Assembly: GCA_947311845.1 (NCBI GenBank)
Contig: CAMZMU010000027.1
Coordinates: forward strand, 77,104,825 to 77,168,824
Direction of reading: 5' to 3'
Length of the DNA: 64,000 nt
DNA from: Poa pratensis
Lineage: Eukaryota > Streptophyta > Magnoliopsida > Poales > Poaceae
A model generated the notes under the pieces. The model did no database searches. It was not told where the DNA came from and saw only the letters and a list, made by a program, of their open reading frames with translations. Position numbers and translations under genes: made by a program. This document shows positions 30,788 through 42,482 of this stretch, piece after piece. Numbering within the stretch: the stretch's first letter is position 1; each line of letters opens with the position of its first letter.

Positions 30788-33066
30788 TCTCTACAAATAC
30801 TAAACTCTCTAGGATTCTTGCCTTCTCCTTGCTTCACATGTCAACATCAAGTTGGGTCTCACTTAAATATTATTTAATGAAATACTAAGTTACACACTAC
30901 ACCATGGTGGCACATTGAACCCATCTATATTCCACACCTACACAAAAATATGTTGGATAGATACACATATTTTATATATTTGCTAAATTTTCGGTGAAAA
31001 ACTCGTGTTCCCAGCTATATAAAAAACGAAAATTGTGCCCGTGAAAAAGAAAATAGTTATATTTCATCTTAAAATTTCTCGTTTTACTAATACTAATCTC
31101 ACTAAGATTTTTGCCTTCTTGCTTCACATGTCCCAATTAAGATGATCACGGTTAAATATTATTTAGTTACATACTAAGTTTTAGACTACACCATGGTGGA
31201 CCATGGACCCCATCTATAGGTCTACAAAAAAAAGTTTGATACATACATATGTTTTTTTAAATATATTTGTTAAATCTTCGATGAAAAATTGGTATTACTA
31301 GCTACACAAAAAAGAAAATTGTGATTGCGAAAAATAGCTATATTTCCCCTTAAAATTTCTCTTTTTTATGTAGCCCAAAATACAAAATGCTTATAAAAAC
31401 TCAAGAGCACGTACAATACATACACGTAGTTGTATTATTCATTGGCCAAATACTGAAAACTAAACATTTTGTTTCAATTTTTGTAAAAAAGAAAATGTTG
31501 TGAGCTCAATGCTATATGCATTTACGTCAACTCTCTCCCTTATATATCCTTTCTCTGTCGCCAGCGCCCACTATAGCGTCGCGTCGATTAAGCCACACAA
31601 AATTATTTCTCTTCTTCCGCTTTACTCTATCTGTATTTGACCAAAAACATTCGTTCCGCTGTAAATTTTGCCCATCTCTCCATGCACAGATTTGGCTCCA
31701 TTAAGCCTCTTGGAATACGGGGCACCTCCATCTCCGATGTCGCCTCTCAATTCCAAAGTTAACTTGCAAGTCCACGTGCGGTCCCCCTCGATGCATACTT
31801 TTGTGGCCATCCAATGCCAGTGAGGTGAATGACTTACTACATATGTCGCATTAGTTGCACGTGAATACTCACATCAGCTCTCGCATCAGCCATTGATGTC
31901 GCCGTTGCTGTTAGTGGTGCTCGATTTGGTGATGGTCACAGCTGCGGTTGATACCGTGAGCAACAATTCGATGGTGAATGGGGGTGGTATGATGAGTTAG
32001 ACGCATTTTGTTTGATGCCACCTAATTATTGATAAAAGATCATTTTCGTCTTTATTTGTGAACCTTTTCTCTACATTTTGTTTGCTTATATATTTGTCAC
32101 TTATATTAAGAGAACATATTGTGTATGCAAGTGCATGTGTGTATTTGGTATATGGTTGGATGCATACACTGAAAAGGAGCTATGTGTGTCTAGCCTCACC
32201 TGATGTCGTTAGAGTGTAGAAAAGTCATGACTCATGAGCGTACAATGCTAAAATAACATGTGACGTGTGGTGAAGATGACTAACTATATGTTTTGAGATA
32301 GTCATTCCTGTAATTATATATATAGTAAAAAAAACTTTCATGCCATTTATTTTAGTTTATATTTTATTTTATGTAATATGGATCCGATTCTCAGATTAAA
32401 ATGTCATGCAAACCATTTAAGATCTCACTTTGCTCTGCTTTTTGGTGCATTACTTAGTGTTTATTGGTATAATATTCTTCCATTTACATAGTATCGATTG
32501 TACTCGATCGAATTGATTGAATTTTATAGGACATAATTATGCCAACTACTACTGATTGTGAGATAATTACTGTCAGAAAATTCTACTTGCTTTTATTACA
32601 ATAAATCAATGACCTTGAGTATTTTGATGTATATCAAGTCGTGAATAATTAGCTCTTGAGTTTGCAATGTTCATCTTATATATCGTACATTGTATACATA
32701 TTGTCGCAAATTTGTTCAATTATTTTGTTGGAATCTTCATAGAACCATGTACACAATTTAAATTTCATGACATTTCATAATTATGGTCGTATTTAGATTT
32801 TCTATCTGAGTATCTGAGAGCTTAAGCTTTTCTATAGTGTCATGTGTTTTATTTATTGAGTGATGTAGGTCTATTATTTCTATAACTCACACAATTATGT
32901 TCTTTTCCTTACTTTTCTATGTTTATGTGACGATATTTGAGTGATCGTGTTGCAAGAGAGTGAACGAGTAATACTATTTTTTTATTATTACTACTCTATA
33001 TATGTTTTCTAAAAATACATCGATTTTATTAGATCGGACGCGGCAACGCGCGTCCTTTCCTTCTAG
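30788..33066 (+). mobile_element. Helitron-2, non-autonomous
   Basis: The 3' end is clear: stem GGACGCG at 33036-33042 pairs with CGCGTCC at 33049-33055 around loop GCAACG, followed by 11 bases ending in CTAG at 33063-33066 and host T. The best 5' candidate is TCTCTACAAATACTAAA at 30788 after host A, close to the TCTCTACTA consensus. The element would be 2279 bases, AT-rich, without Rep/helicase. The 5' end is less certain than the 3' end. Confidence 0.65.
30791..31370 (+). repeat. Direct tandem duplication, about 292 bp, inside Helitron-2
   Basis: 30791-31082 and 31083-31370 share the same order of blocks: ATACTAA, GCCTTCT, TTGCTTCACATGTC, TAAATATTATTTA, ACTACACCATGGTGG, AACCC/ACCCCATCTATA and CTTAAAATTTCTC. 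The copies have diverged by many substitutions. Confidence 0.75.
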
Positions 33067-33282
33067 TCTGTAGAAACATCCAGACTATCTATTATGGCTA
33101 TCTGATCGTTCTGATTAAGACGACGCATCGTCCGTTTATTATTCTGTTATTTGCTTGCTTGGATTTTGTCCTACTTCAAGTCTTTATTTGCTCTGCCGTC
33201 TGCCCTCTTATCTTGCATCTTATAGTTCTGATTACTGACACTTAACCACCACCCAAAATATGGTAAATTTGTAATTTACTCG

Positions 33283-33500
33283 GTTGAATCAATCGAAACG
33301 AAGGCAAGGTGCCAACATGAATCTTTTGCGTACTGTACATACTAACCAGCCAGCAGACCAGGCTGATGCTGCTGCAGCAGGTGAAGACAAGGGGGTTCAA
33401 GGCGGTTTCGAACACCGTGCTTTTGCTTTCTGGCCTCCTCTTTCTTTGCAACGGATTTCATCTTTCTCCTGTGTATTCCCATCTTTTGCCTTGCCGTCCC
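33283..33500 (+). promoter_or_regulatory. Upstream module of copy D
   Basis: Well-preserved module: GGTTGAATCAATCGAAACGA, GTGCCAACATGAATCTTTTG, CAGCAGACCAGG, GCTGCTGCAGCAGGTGAAGA, GCGGTTTCGAACACCGTGCT, TTCTGGCCTCCTC and TTTGCAACGGATTTC. It begins about 215 bases after the end of Helitron-2. Confidence 0.65.
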
Positions 33501-34619
33501 ATCCCAATGCTGCCTATCCGTTTGCTCTGCTACACAGACCCGGTCGAGTTTTATTTATTTATCTACAACCACAATTGACATCGACATCTTTTATTGTGCA
33601 GATATTTTAGTCACATCCATGTCCTGCTGGTATATTAGTTTTATGAGAGAAATTCAGTACTCCACAATTGAGTATCGACTTACTGCACGTTGTTGCCCAG
33701 ACATCTTCATTAATTATTTGGACTAGTTTAGACAACTTATTATAGTACGGGGGTAATTGACTACTATGTGCAAATAGGAAACAGTGCCCAGTCCGTGTAA
33801 ACAAAACAGAAATAGAGTAGCTGATGCACGACGCCTTGCACCGTTGCGCGCTGCTGCCGTCACTGTCGTTTGTTGGCGCCGTCGTCGGCTGCGGCCCGTC
33901 GCCCTTGCGCGTCCCCGCCGTATTTGGGGCTGCCGTCGACAGAAGAAAGTCCGACCGGTGTCGCGCTGTGCTATCGACATGAGAAAAATCTCCGCTGCTG
34001 TCATGCAAGGAGCAGAAGCTTAACCGAAGAAGGGACAGACTAAGATCATTGCTACACTCTTCATCAGCTGGGACGGAATCTGGCCGATGAAGGCTAGCTC
34101 CCGCGAGGCCGGGACGGGCACGACCTCCGCGACGCCGAGCCACTCCTGGTGCCGGCGGCCACCTTCCCTGCCTCTCCCAGCATCCTTGCGGTTAAAGATA
34201 GCTGCTCGGCCCTCGCCTCTCTTGGCGTCGCACCGGGCGACCTGAGTGACCGTGCGCCTTCGACCGCTCCGGTGGCCGGCAACCGCAACCTCAGCCCTAG
34301 AGATTCACCCAGCTGGTCCAGATCGAGCAACCTCTGGCCGCCACCCTCGATCTCCAGGTTCGTCGCGCACTGGTCGTCCGCCCCACTCCAGGCCGGCCGG
34401 CCGCCCTCGATCTTCAGGTCTGCCGTCGATCTCCAGGTCCGCCCCACTCCAGCCAGGACGCCCGATCGGGCGACGTAAGGCACGATGCCCTTGCACCTGA
34501 TAGATCCCGCGCCACCTCAATCGTCACGCCCGGACGCGCCGGCGACATCTTCACCTGCCTGTCCATGACCGCCTCCGTCGTTCTCGGGTAAGGACCCCTC
34601 TCACATGCTCACGGGGCAC
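33501..34619. other. GC-rich stretch between module D and its PWWP remnant
   Basis: 33800-34500 is GC-rich with frames on both strands but no recognised domain. Within 34346-34460 the phrase CTCGATCTCCAGGT and GTCCGCCCCACTCCAG recur in degenerate tandem. It is not present between module and gene in the other copies, so it looks like an insertion. Confidence 0.4.
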
Positions 34620-34755
34620 ATGGCGTCGTAGGAAGGCGCCGTGGTTGCCAAGAACGTTGGCGAGTGGCTTCGGAGGTGCTCTAGGGAACCTACGACCGGA
34701 GGACCAAGAGGTAGACGACACCCGCCCGTGTGCCCAAGACAAGGCGTGGTGAAGG
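34620..34755 (+). pseudogene. PWWP remnant D: first codons only
   Basis: ATGGCGTCGTAGGAAGGC at 34620 matches the gene start with TAG after three codons. Then VVAKNVGEWLRR and the nucleotides for the YDRRAKR region (ACGACCGGAGGACCAAGAGG) and CCCAAGAC follow with shifts. The match ends before the PWWP core. The leader donor GGTAAGGACCCCTCTC is at 34588. Confidence 0.75.
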
Positions 34756-35128
34756 CAAACGAAGTTGGAGTACACATGAAAATGTGTCCCGGGGACTCTT
34801 ACATTACGCACTCTAAAAACATGTTTCTAAATTTACCTTGCATTTTCCACATGAAACTTCACCGGTGCCCACCAAGAGGAAAGCTCTCTCCAACTTGCTA
34901 ATTGTTATTGTCGCTCCCTTGTTAATTGCTAGAGATGTGATATGGTAAATTGTTTGTGATGAGAGGACCGTCTTAACCAAAGTGGAGCGGCCATCCATGG
35001 TGGTGTTCTTGCCGTTATAAGGTAGCAACTTTCTCGTGATCTTCAGAGTACTGAAAAATCGGCAGACCAATGCCTTAAAATGGTGAGATTCAAGCCAAGA
35101 TAGCGAATAGGAAACCGGAGCACTTTGT
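34756..35128. other. No gene recognised
   Basis: Short frames only. The stretch ends at the first G-run. Confidence 0.35.
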
Positions 35129-35955
35129 GGGGGGGGGGGGGGGGGGGGGGGAGGCTCAAAATGTCCGGAAGATCAAGACCATCACATCTAGTTGGAACAA
35201 CTAGTCTCTTCTGGAAGCTAGTAATCAAACCGATAGTATCATCAAACCTCGTGGCAAGAGTTACAAAGTGTTGAATCCCCAAAATCAATTTCACTGAATC
35301 AAACGGCTGGGATTCTAAAAAGATCATTGTTTTTTTTTGGTTTGTTTGAAAGAGAAAACAATATTTATAATCTCTTAAATATTTGTTTTGAGAGAGAGAA
35401 AATTGTTGACATGCCAATGACATGATGCTGGAAGTAAACCCAGAGTTTGGAGGTTGGAAAAGTTTAAATTCACTATAAACATTAAATTCACATGCTGATG
35501 AACATGATTTGGTGTCGATGTGTCATGATTGACACTTGTTGTTCGGGGGGGGGGGGGGGGGGGGGAGGCTCAAAATGTCCGGAAGATCAAGACCATCACA
35601 TCTAGTTGGAACAACTAGTCTCTTCTGGAAGCTAGTAATCAAACCGATAGTATCATCAAACCTCGTGGCAAGAGTTACAAAGTGTTGAATCCCAAAATCA
35701 ATTTCACTGAATCAAACGGCTGGGATTCTAAAAAGATCATTGTTTTTTTGGTTTGTTTGAAAGAGAAAACAATATTTATAATCTCTTAAATATTTGTTTT
35801 GAGAGAGAGAAAATTGTTGACATGCCAATGACATGATGCTGGAAGTAACCCAGAGTTTGGAGGTTGGAAAAGTTTTAAATTCACTATAAACATTAAATTC
35901 ACATGCTGATGAACATGATTTGGTGTCGATGTGTCATGATTGACACTTGTTGTTC
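35129..35955. repeat. Direct duplication of about 410 bp, each copy led by a poly-G run
   Basis: Copy 1 is 35129-35544 and copy 2 is 35545-35955. Each starts with a G-run (23 and 21 bases), then GAGGCTCAAAATGTCC. The copies are nearly identical; the differences I see are one-base to few-base changes in homopolymers (C4/C3, T9/T7, A3/A2, T3/T4). No gene is contained. Confidence 0.9.
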
Positions 35956-36299
35956 GGGAGGAAGGCAACATGGATAATTTTGAACGTGCTAATCAACCAG
36001 CAGAAACTGCATACTCAAAACATTCATCATGCCAGGATATTCACTAGTTAGGGACAGAGACAAAATGTGCTACTCATCCGTTTATAAATGTCGTGAGCTG
36101 CATGGATGATTTGTATATTGGTCTAGTTGTTTCTGTGCGACACTTAAAAGAACGAATCAGGGGGAGTACTTACAAACAAAGAGACTGCAACCAATATTCG
36201 TAGAAGGCAATCTTATTTATACGGTGCAGGTAATTTTAGCAGAAAAACAAACGGTGAGCCAACGAGAACTTGACCCAACTAGCCAACTAGGGGTAATGC
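35956..36299. other. No gene recognised
   Basis: AT-rich flank leading into module E. No frame with a recognisable domain. Confidence 0.35.
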
Positions 36300-36560
36300 C
36301 AAGTGCGAAAAGATAAGAGCAGGCCACAGTATGAATCAACGAAGCAACGCCAAAATATGAATCTTTTTGTACGTTTTACAAACCATCCAGCTGCGGTTGC
36401 TGCCGCGGCAGGTGGAGACAAGGGTTCAGAAGCAGTTTCTACCACCGTGATTTTGCTTTCTTGCCTCCCCTCTTTTGCATATGTCATCTTTCTGGCGTCT
36501 TCCCATCTTTGTTGCTGGGCGTCCCATCCCAATGCTGCCCCCGTGTGATCGAACTTTATT
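36300..36560 (+). promoter_or_regulatory. Upstream module of copy E
   Basis: Contains GAATCAACGAAGCAACGCC, ATGAATCTTTTTGTACG, CAGCTGCGGTTGCTGCCGCG, GGTGGAGACAAGGGTTCAGA, GCAGTTTCTACCACCGTGAT and CCATCCCAATGCTGCC. Its plus-strand order is the same as in the modules of C, D and F. The minus strand reads VVETASEPLSPPAAAATAAG. Confidence 0.65.
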
Positions 36561-37008
36561 TACCTCCCAGCAACAGCATATCGATCACCTTAACACAGCG
36601 ACACTTTTTATTGTGGAGATATGTTTTGAAGCACTCAATATTCATGGTCTAGCGGTATCAATTTTATGTGGGAAAACAATTATCAACGTACTGCACATTA
36701 TTGGCGAGAAATCTTCAACAATTTACTCCACGTTGTTTCTGAATTAAATTCTTATGATGTACTACTTGATCATGAAGCAGTAATATCTTGTTTTCGAACT
36801 AAAGTGAACTGCGTATGCCACCTGATAAACTAAAGAGAAACCCTATTTTGTTGTAGCAAAAATGACAATCGACTTTTTTGTTCGAAAATGAACCTCATAA
36901 ACCCTAACCAAACCCTTTGTTTCCGTCTCGAGAGATCAAGAGCTCCCTTCTCCTAGTCCAAGGCCGCCTCCCTCGCTTTCCGTTAAGGACCTCTCGCTTC
37001 CTTCTCCA

Positions 37009-37069
37009 GAGGAAGGCCATGTGGTTGCCAAGAACATCGACGAGTGGCGCGGTCGCTGACTGGTGGGGT
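37009..37069 (+). pseudogene. PWWP remnant E: about 20 codons
   Basis: GAGGAAGGCCATGTGGTTGCC and the following bases code EEGHVVAKNIDEWRGR and then TGA at 37067-37069, equivalent to the first residues of the PWWP proteins. The leader (AACCCTAACCAAACCC at 36900, CCTCCCTCGCTTTCCG then TTAAGGACC at 36968) is still recognisable, with the donor G lost. The coding remainder is deleted. Confidence 0.75.
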
Positions 37070-38329
37070 GTGCTCTGATGTGCCGGGTTTATACATCGAT
37101 CTTTTCTCCAAACACAAGCTGGAGGGTTCACATACCATGGGTAGACACGGGACGTTGCATTTGGATGGTGTTTAGGGGACTAGCGTGTCGTGTTTTGTGT
37201 GCCATGCCATGACACGTTCACATGGCACCAATCAAGATCTAACACTAGCATCTCGATCATTTGGTTCACTCGTTTGTTTCTCTTCAGTTTGCCTCCCTCC
37301 ACGAGAGTCTGAAACAGTAGCTAAAATTCAGGTAATATTATTCACTTGCCCGTAACTTCCACATGTAATAGAGTCATATTTGTAAGCTTGTGTTTGATGT
37401 TTGAAACAAACTTGATATTGCCTTGACACAAAATTATTTATTCGAAACAGACACCAGTACCACAACAACCCCAACTACAATTAGAGAAAATTGGTCAATT
37501 ACTAAAAAAATTACCAACGTTATATCATATATCCAAAGTATAGATTGTCCATTGGTAAAGCATCCGTTAGGGGTTTGAAACCGAATAAAATTTATGGTCG
37601 CTTGGCGGGGCTGCGCTAGCACGTACGTGATTAAAATAACTAGGAACTAAGTTTTTCTAGCTAACAAAATAAAATGTCCTTTTTTCTGCGAATGAAAAAA
37701 GATATCAATTTGGGTAAATCATTTTTAATCATTTTAATTGTATCTTCAAATGGAAATCAACTTGAGATAGTACATGATATAATTCCAAGTGAGATCAGAG
37801 CAGGCCAGAGTAGTTCAATGAACCAAACAAAGGCAAGAAGCTGATGAAGCGGGAGCCGTCGGAGGATGTGTCAATGGGACTACTGACCTAGGCACAGGTG
37901 CGCAAGCTCTATTTCCAGTATCATGTATCGTTGGTCACAAGCGAAAACACACATGAATAATATACATCATCCAAAAAAATACATCAATCATATAGGCTCC
38001 CACACAATGATGTTGGAAGGAACATGGATGGATACTTATCTAACAAAATCAACTACGATAGACCCCCCCCCCCCCCCCCCCTTATTCATTTTGCATTTGA
38101 CTATATATAATTTTATTTTCATATATTTATTTTATTTTGCAGATCATGGGTGGGACACGAATGGATTCTATCAACCTTGAAAACACAACCAAATGAGCAG
38201 TGTATATAAATGTTTTTTTTTCCGTATATGAATATTTACCTTTCTTTTATTTTTGCATGTCTGATATTTTGAGCGTAAACTTTATATGACCGACGCACAA
38301 TCATTCAACTAGTATAGATAAAAAGAAAG
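37070..38329. other. Intergenic DNA with a C19 run
   Basis: No gene is recognised. C19 lies at 38063-38081. The rest is AT-rich without repeats I can define. Confidence 0.4.
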
Positions 38330-38700
38330 CATCATGAACTTAGATGTCTTTGCACCACGGGTAACTCATCCGCAGCTCACAATTCAAAGAACACATTGTA
38401 GAAGACTACTACTTCACCACACTCTCTACCAAAAATGTAGCTTAACTGCCAATATCCTAAGGACTCTGAATGTTCACTGCCACAAGCTATCACCTAATAA
38501 TTCCCTCAAAAAGCATCATCAACTTAGATGTCTTTGGAACACAGCATACAGTTAAAACAACACATTGTAGAAGACAGACAAAAAAAAAGGTGTAACAAGA
38601 GCTACAACTTCACCACACTGTCTACCAAAATAGTTTAACTGGCCAAAATCCTAAGAACTCTGAATGTTCCCTGCCACAAGCTGTCACCTAATAATTCAGA
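38330..38700. repeat. Tandem duplication of about 185 bp downstream of PWWP gene 2
   Basis: 38330-38512 and 38513-38700 share AACTTAGATGTCTTTG, ACACATTGTAGAAGAC, ACTTCACCACACT, CTACCAAAA, AACTCTGAATGTTC and CTGCCACAAGCT with CACCTAATAATTC, in the same order. It lies in the 3' flank of PWWP gene 2 (minus strand), and the inner copy reaches the end of the proposed downstream exon. Confidence 0.8.
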
Positions 38701-38761
38701 ACTTCCTTGATGATCTGAACAAGTAACCCCTCTTCCATTGCCTGCTCATTTTCACAAAAAC
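38688..38761 (-). CDS. Possible downstream exon of PWWP gene 2
   Basis: A minus-strand segment starts after a strong acceptor (TTTCTTTGCAG) and reads FCENEQAMEEGLLVQIIKEV with LNY and a stop at 38690-38688. A donor CAG|GTCTCT lies at 38850/38849, giving an 88-base intron. Splicing keeps the frame that runs through TAG at 38880-38878. Either this is a 3' untranslated exon or the TAG is a nonsense mutation in a longer gene. Confidence 0.35.
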
Positions 38762-38877
38762 CTGCAAAGAAAACCATGATACTGAGTAACCAAAGAACAG
38801 GAAGGCTACAATGTAAACTACACTAGTATCAAAGAAGAGCAGAAGAGACCTGAGTGATTCCCCAAACCAATAGCTAG

Positions 38878-40381
38878 CTACAGAAGAGCCCTGAGTGCTT
38901 CATCAAGCAGGAGATCCATTCCATCAATGTTCAGTGTGCACTCCAGAGGATCAATCGGTTCGGCAGCCGACAGCGTGTAGGAGAGGCGAAAGCTGAGAAG
39001 GTTCTCCTTCAGAGCGCCGATCTTCGTCGTGCCCGAAAACGCCGCCTCGGCGTCGACACTCCTCTTGAAGATCACCACAGCGACTGAAGAACTCTCAGTC
39101 CTGGCCTCCATGACAGGCCCAAACTGGCTGAAGATCGTGACAAGGTCACTCGTGGAAGGGACGCCATTCGGATCAGTGAAGCTCAGCACAAGCCCAGCCA
39201 GCAAAGGTTCCTCCTTGAGGCCACCATTCTGCAGTTTTGCTGAAGGATGATGATCAGCAGCCTCTGTGCACCTTGTCAAGAAACCTGGATTAGGCGTGTT
39301 GCCGTTCACCGGCGACACTGACATCTGTCGCGCCGCCCGGCGCATGAGCTTGCCCATCTTCGTGGACGTCTGCTGAGACAGGGGCTGTGGACTCGGCTCA
39401 TAATCCTCCAGCTCCCGGGCGTCGCCGCACCTTGATATCCCCCATTTGTCGCCGACGTCTCCTCCCCTTGGCCTTCTCCTCTTGGCACGGCGCGGCGCCG
39501 GCGTCGGCGTGGCCTCCATGGCGCCGTCGTCGATGCCGTGGTAGGCCGTGTACACGGGAAGTCCCTGGCGCCCCTCCACCGGGTGAAGGCCCTGAGCTGC
39601 GCCGTTGCGACGGTGAGGTCGACCCTGTCGGCACCGGCGAGCGGCGCCACCGCCAGCGCGGAGAGGTACCCGACGAAGGCCTCGCCCTGGAGCGCGTCCC
39701 TCGTGAAGGCGGCGTTCACGACCGCCCCGTGCGCGCCGCTCCGGATGCCAGCGTTGTCGATCACCTGATTCTTAGCGACGCCTTCGCTGATGGCGCACTC
39801 GCAGGACAGGCCGGCCTCCACCCGGCGCGCGACCTCGCCCAGCGCGGTGTCCACGGCGGAGGCGAACGAGGACATGGTGGTGCCGCCGCCCTCGAGCTGC
39901 CTCTGCTTGGACGCGAGGTGCGGGAAGCCGTCGCCGAACGGGAGCAGCGCCTCCTCGTCGGCCACCCACACAAAGGTCTTGTCCCAGAAGCAGGCGACGA
40001 GGGCGGCGCCGTGCTTCCGGCGCTGCCCCAGCGCGAGCGCCGACGCGTCCGCCGGGTCGAACACCTGGGCCGGCCACCACGGGTACCTCCGCACCTTCAG
40101 CCACACCAGCCGCGGAGCCACCGCCAGCCCGCCGCGCTCGCCGAACTCGTCCTCCTCGAACGCGCAGTCGTACCAGGCGTGCTCCGGCGCGTCCTTCGCC
40201 ACGCCGGCCTTGGGCACCCGCGCCGGCGCCGCATGCCTCTTGGCCCGCCGGTCGGAGGCGCCCTTGAGAAGCTTCGCCACGTCCGGGTGCATGACGCGGA
40301 GCCTCTCGGGCGGCCAACGGCGCTCCCGACCCGCTCGTCGACGTTCTTGGCAGACGCCGCAGCGCCTTCCTCCGGCGCCAT
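38878..40381 (-). CDS. PWWP gene 2: PWWP-domain protein with RRM-like C-terminus, two apparent frameshifts
   Basis: From ATG at 40381 the frame reads MAPEEGAAASAKNVDERVGS. One base is missing near 40312 (in the GRP region, compared with copy C). The next frame (40292-39306) has MHPDVAKLLKGASDRRAKRH, EHAWYDCAFEEDEFGERGG and the PWWP domain with YPWWP, then VACFWDKTFVWV, a helical region ARRVEAGLSC, and the module DALQGEAFVGY...LRAFTRW. A second shift near 39580 (apparently four bases lost) leads to 39579-38878. That part has a basic stretch (RRAKRRRPRGG) and an RRM-like domain (residues 129-203 of that frame: LVLSFTDPNGVPSTSDLVTI, FSQFGPV, VVIFKRSVDAEAAF). This is the layout of plant PWWP proteins that act on chromatin. 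It is nearly complete, but the shifts mean it is a young pseudogene unless the sequence has errors. Confidence 0.8.
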
Positions 40382-40600
40382 GGGACGACCCGTGAGCCTG
40401 TGAGAAAGCAAGGATGAACGATCAGCGCGCGTTCAGGTACGTGTACGTCTCCGGTTCTTGCCGGAAGGGAGGGGTCCTTACCGGCAAAGCGAGGGCGGCG
40501 GCCGTGGACGGGGAGGACGGGAGCTCTGCTCTCTGGCGACGCAGTCACGCAGACGGAGGGGTTTGGTTGGGGTTTAGAATCCAATGCAGTTTTTGTGAGG
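40382..40600 (-). promoter_or_regulatory. 5' leader of PWWP gene 2 with a short intron
   Basis: On the minus strand the leader starts near AACCCCAACCAAACCCCTCC (about 40575), with CCTCGCTTTGCCG followed by GTAAGGACC (donor at 40481-40480) and TTTCTCACAG (acceptor at 40399-40398), an 84-base intron 17 bases before the ATG. The same donor context and acceptor occur in copies A-E, which supports a real leader intron in the ancestor. Confidence 0.65.
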
Positions 40601-40849
40601 GGTGAAGTAGTAACCAAATGAGTAAAAGTTTATGTTTCTTGCTCGAACATCGAAAGTAGCTTGTCTTTTTTCCAAAGAAAAAAGAGTTTCTCTGTATATA
40701 AAAAAATTACTGCCTGAGTTTGTCTGCCACTTAGTTGAGCTGGAAACAAAACATTACTTCTTCATGATCAAGTATTTTTCGAGTGGTATGATCAAGTATT
40801 ACATCATAAGGTTTTAATTCAGAAATAAACGTGGAGTTGGGGATTTCAG

Positions 40850-41170
40850 GCCAATAAAATTGATACCATTCACCGGCCAAAGAGATGGATGCGATGAGTG
40901 CTTGAGAGCTAATAACATATCTGCACAATAAAAGATGGCGCTGTGGCACGGTGATATGCAGTGGTTGGGAAGGTAAATCCACCGGGATGGCAGCATTGCA
41001 CTGGGATGGGAAAAGATGAAATCTGTTGCAAAAAAAAAGAGGAGGCCAGAAAGCGAAAAACTGCTTCTGAACCCGTTGTCTGCACCTGCCGCAGCAGCAG
41101 CAGCAGCAGCAGCTCGTCTGCTGGCTGGTTGTACGTAAAAGATTCATGTTGCCTTTGTTTGGTTCATTGA
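40850..41170 (-). promoter_or_regulatory. Upstream module of PWWP gene 2
   Basis: Read on the minus strand it has the shared order: ACATGAATCTTTTACGTAC, CAGCAGACGAG, a (GCT)n run (eight units at 41092-41114), GGTGCAGACAACGGGTTCAG, TTTCTTTTTTTTTGCAACAG and CCCATCCCAGTGC. It starts about 470 bases upstream of the ATG. Confidence 0.65.
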
Positions 41171-42482
41171 ACTACTGTGGCCTGCCCTTATCTCTATTTC
41201 TCTACGCTACGCACGTGCCATTATATCATTTATCTAAAGTTTAAGCGCCCTAAATCGTATTCGCTTTCAAATCCCTAATGGATATTCACAATGGATAATC
41301 TACTTTGGATATATGATTTAAGGTCACTAAAATTTTGTTCCTTCCAACATCATTGTGTGGGTGTCTATGGTTGATTTTTCTTGTTACCAAGGATACGTGA
41401 TATTGCAAATAGAGCTTGCGCAGCTGTGCCTGGGACAGTAGTCCCAGCGTCACATCCTCTGTTGGCTCCCGCTTCATCAGCTGCATCGACTCCGACAGCT
41501 TGCGTGGTCGCGAAAGGCCAACAAAGTTTGGCGACATGGTCGAGGAAAGCGAGGAGATCACAGTAGCAGCGGCAAGGTTATGTAAATGGAGGGAAGATTA
41601 TAATTTTTGCGTCGAGACGGCAATGTAGAGTGACAGGGAATTGCGCGTCGGCCTTGAGTCTATGACTAATGGACTTCGCCTATCGGAGAGCATGCCCAGC
41701 ACCGCGGACAGTCCCCAAGTATGTAGGGCCTCTCGGGATGTCGGTTGGAAATCAGCTTGGCCCGGAAACTTGGTGGTGTCGATCTGACCGATTGTTTTTG
41801 GTCAGACGATCTCATTAAACCTTTAGGAGTCATCGGGGGGTGCCAATGGAGATGCTCTAAGAGATGGTATATTTGATGTTCCGGTAGAAGACACATTTGA
41901 AAGTAAGAGCGCACAAGCGTGTGACACATTTTGGGATTTCGATGGACCCGACGCGGTGGAATTTGGACTGCAACTTGTGGTAAACAATTTTTTTTCTACG
42001 ATTAAATTTTTCTGGCTAAAACTAGATTTATATGCAATTTAAATTGAAATGTAAAAAATAATGACTTCTCCGGACACGATGTTTTGGGTCGTAGGTCTAG
42101 ATGCACCTGTCATGTGAAATGTTTTTAAATACCTTTTAAAATCTCAAAAAAAACCGAACAAAAGTTTCAGATATACACCCACATATTTAGGTTAGCACAA
42201 AAAATTATTAAGAAATGACTTTTTTGTGGCCAGGGTAAAAAAGACAGATAAATGTCTCGTGAGAATTTTGTTTTGGACCACCGAAATTAGTCGCTTTTAC
42301 ACATGCCACAAAAATCATGACTTTTTTTGTACGAAGATAGAATATGTGGGCATATATAATTTTTTTATTACAACATTCTGACCTTTTAAAATGCCATTTT
42401 CAAACGGTGAGTGTGTAAACTTATGAGCCGAATATGATTTTCCAACTTCTCCAGTCATGTACGCCCAAAATGGGGAGGCGTC
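41171..42482. other. Intergenic DNA, no gene recognised
   Basis: 41380-41640 has higher GC and short frames on both strands without a domain. 41950-42480 is AT-rich. No repeat structure was found. Confidence 0.4.

Noticed and set aside
16744..33066. One 16 kb Helitron from the 16744 start to the 33066 CTAG end
   Set aside because: A closer 3' end (hairpin plus CTAG at 18335) is followed exactly by the missing LINE tail, so the first Helitron ends there and 33066 belongs to a separate element.
37530..37622. tRNA-like sequence around GGTAAAGCATC...GGTTTGAAACC
   Set aside because: The B-box match is weak and there is no matching A box or acceptor pairing.
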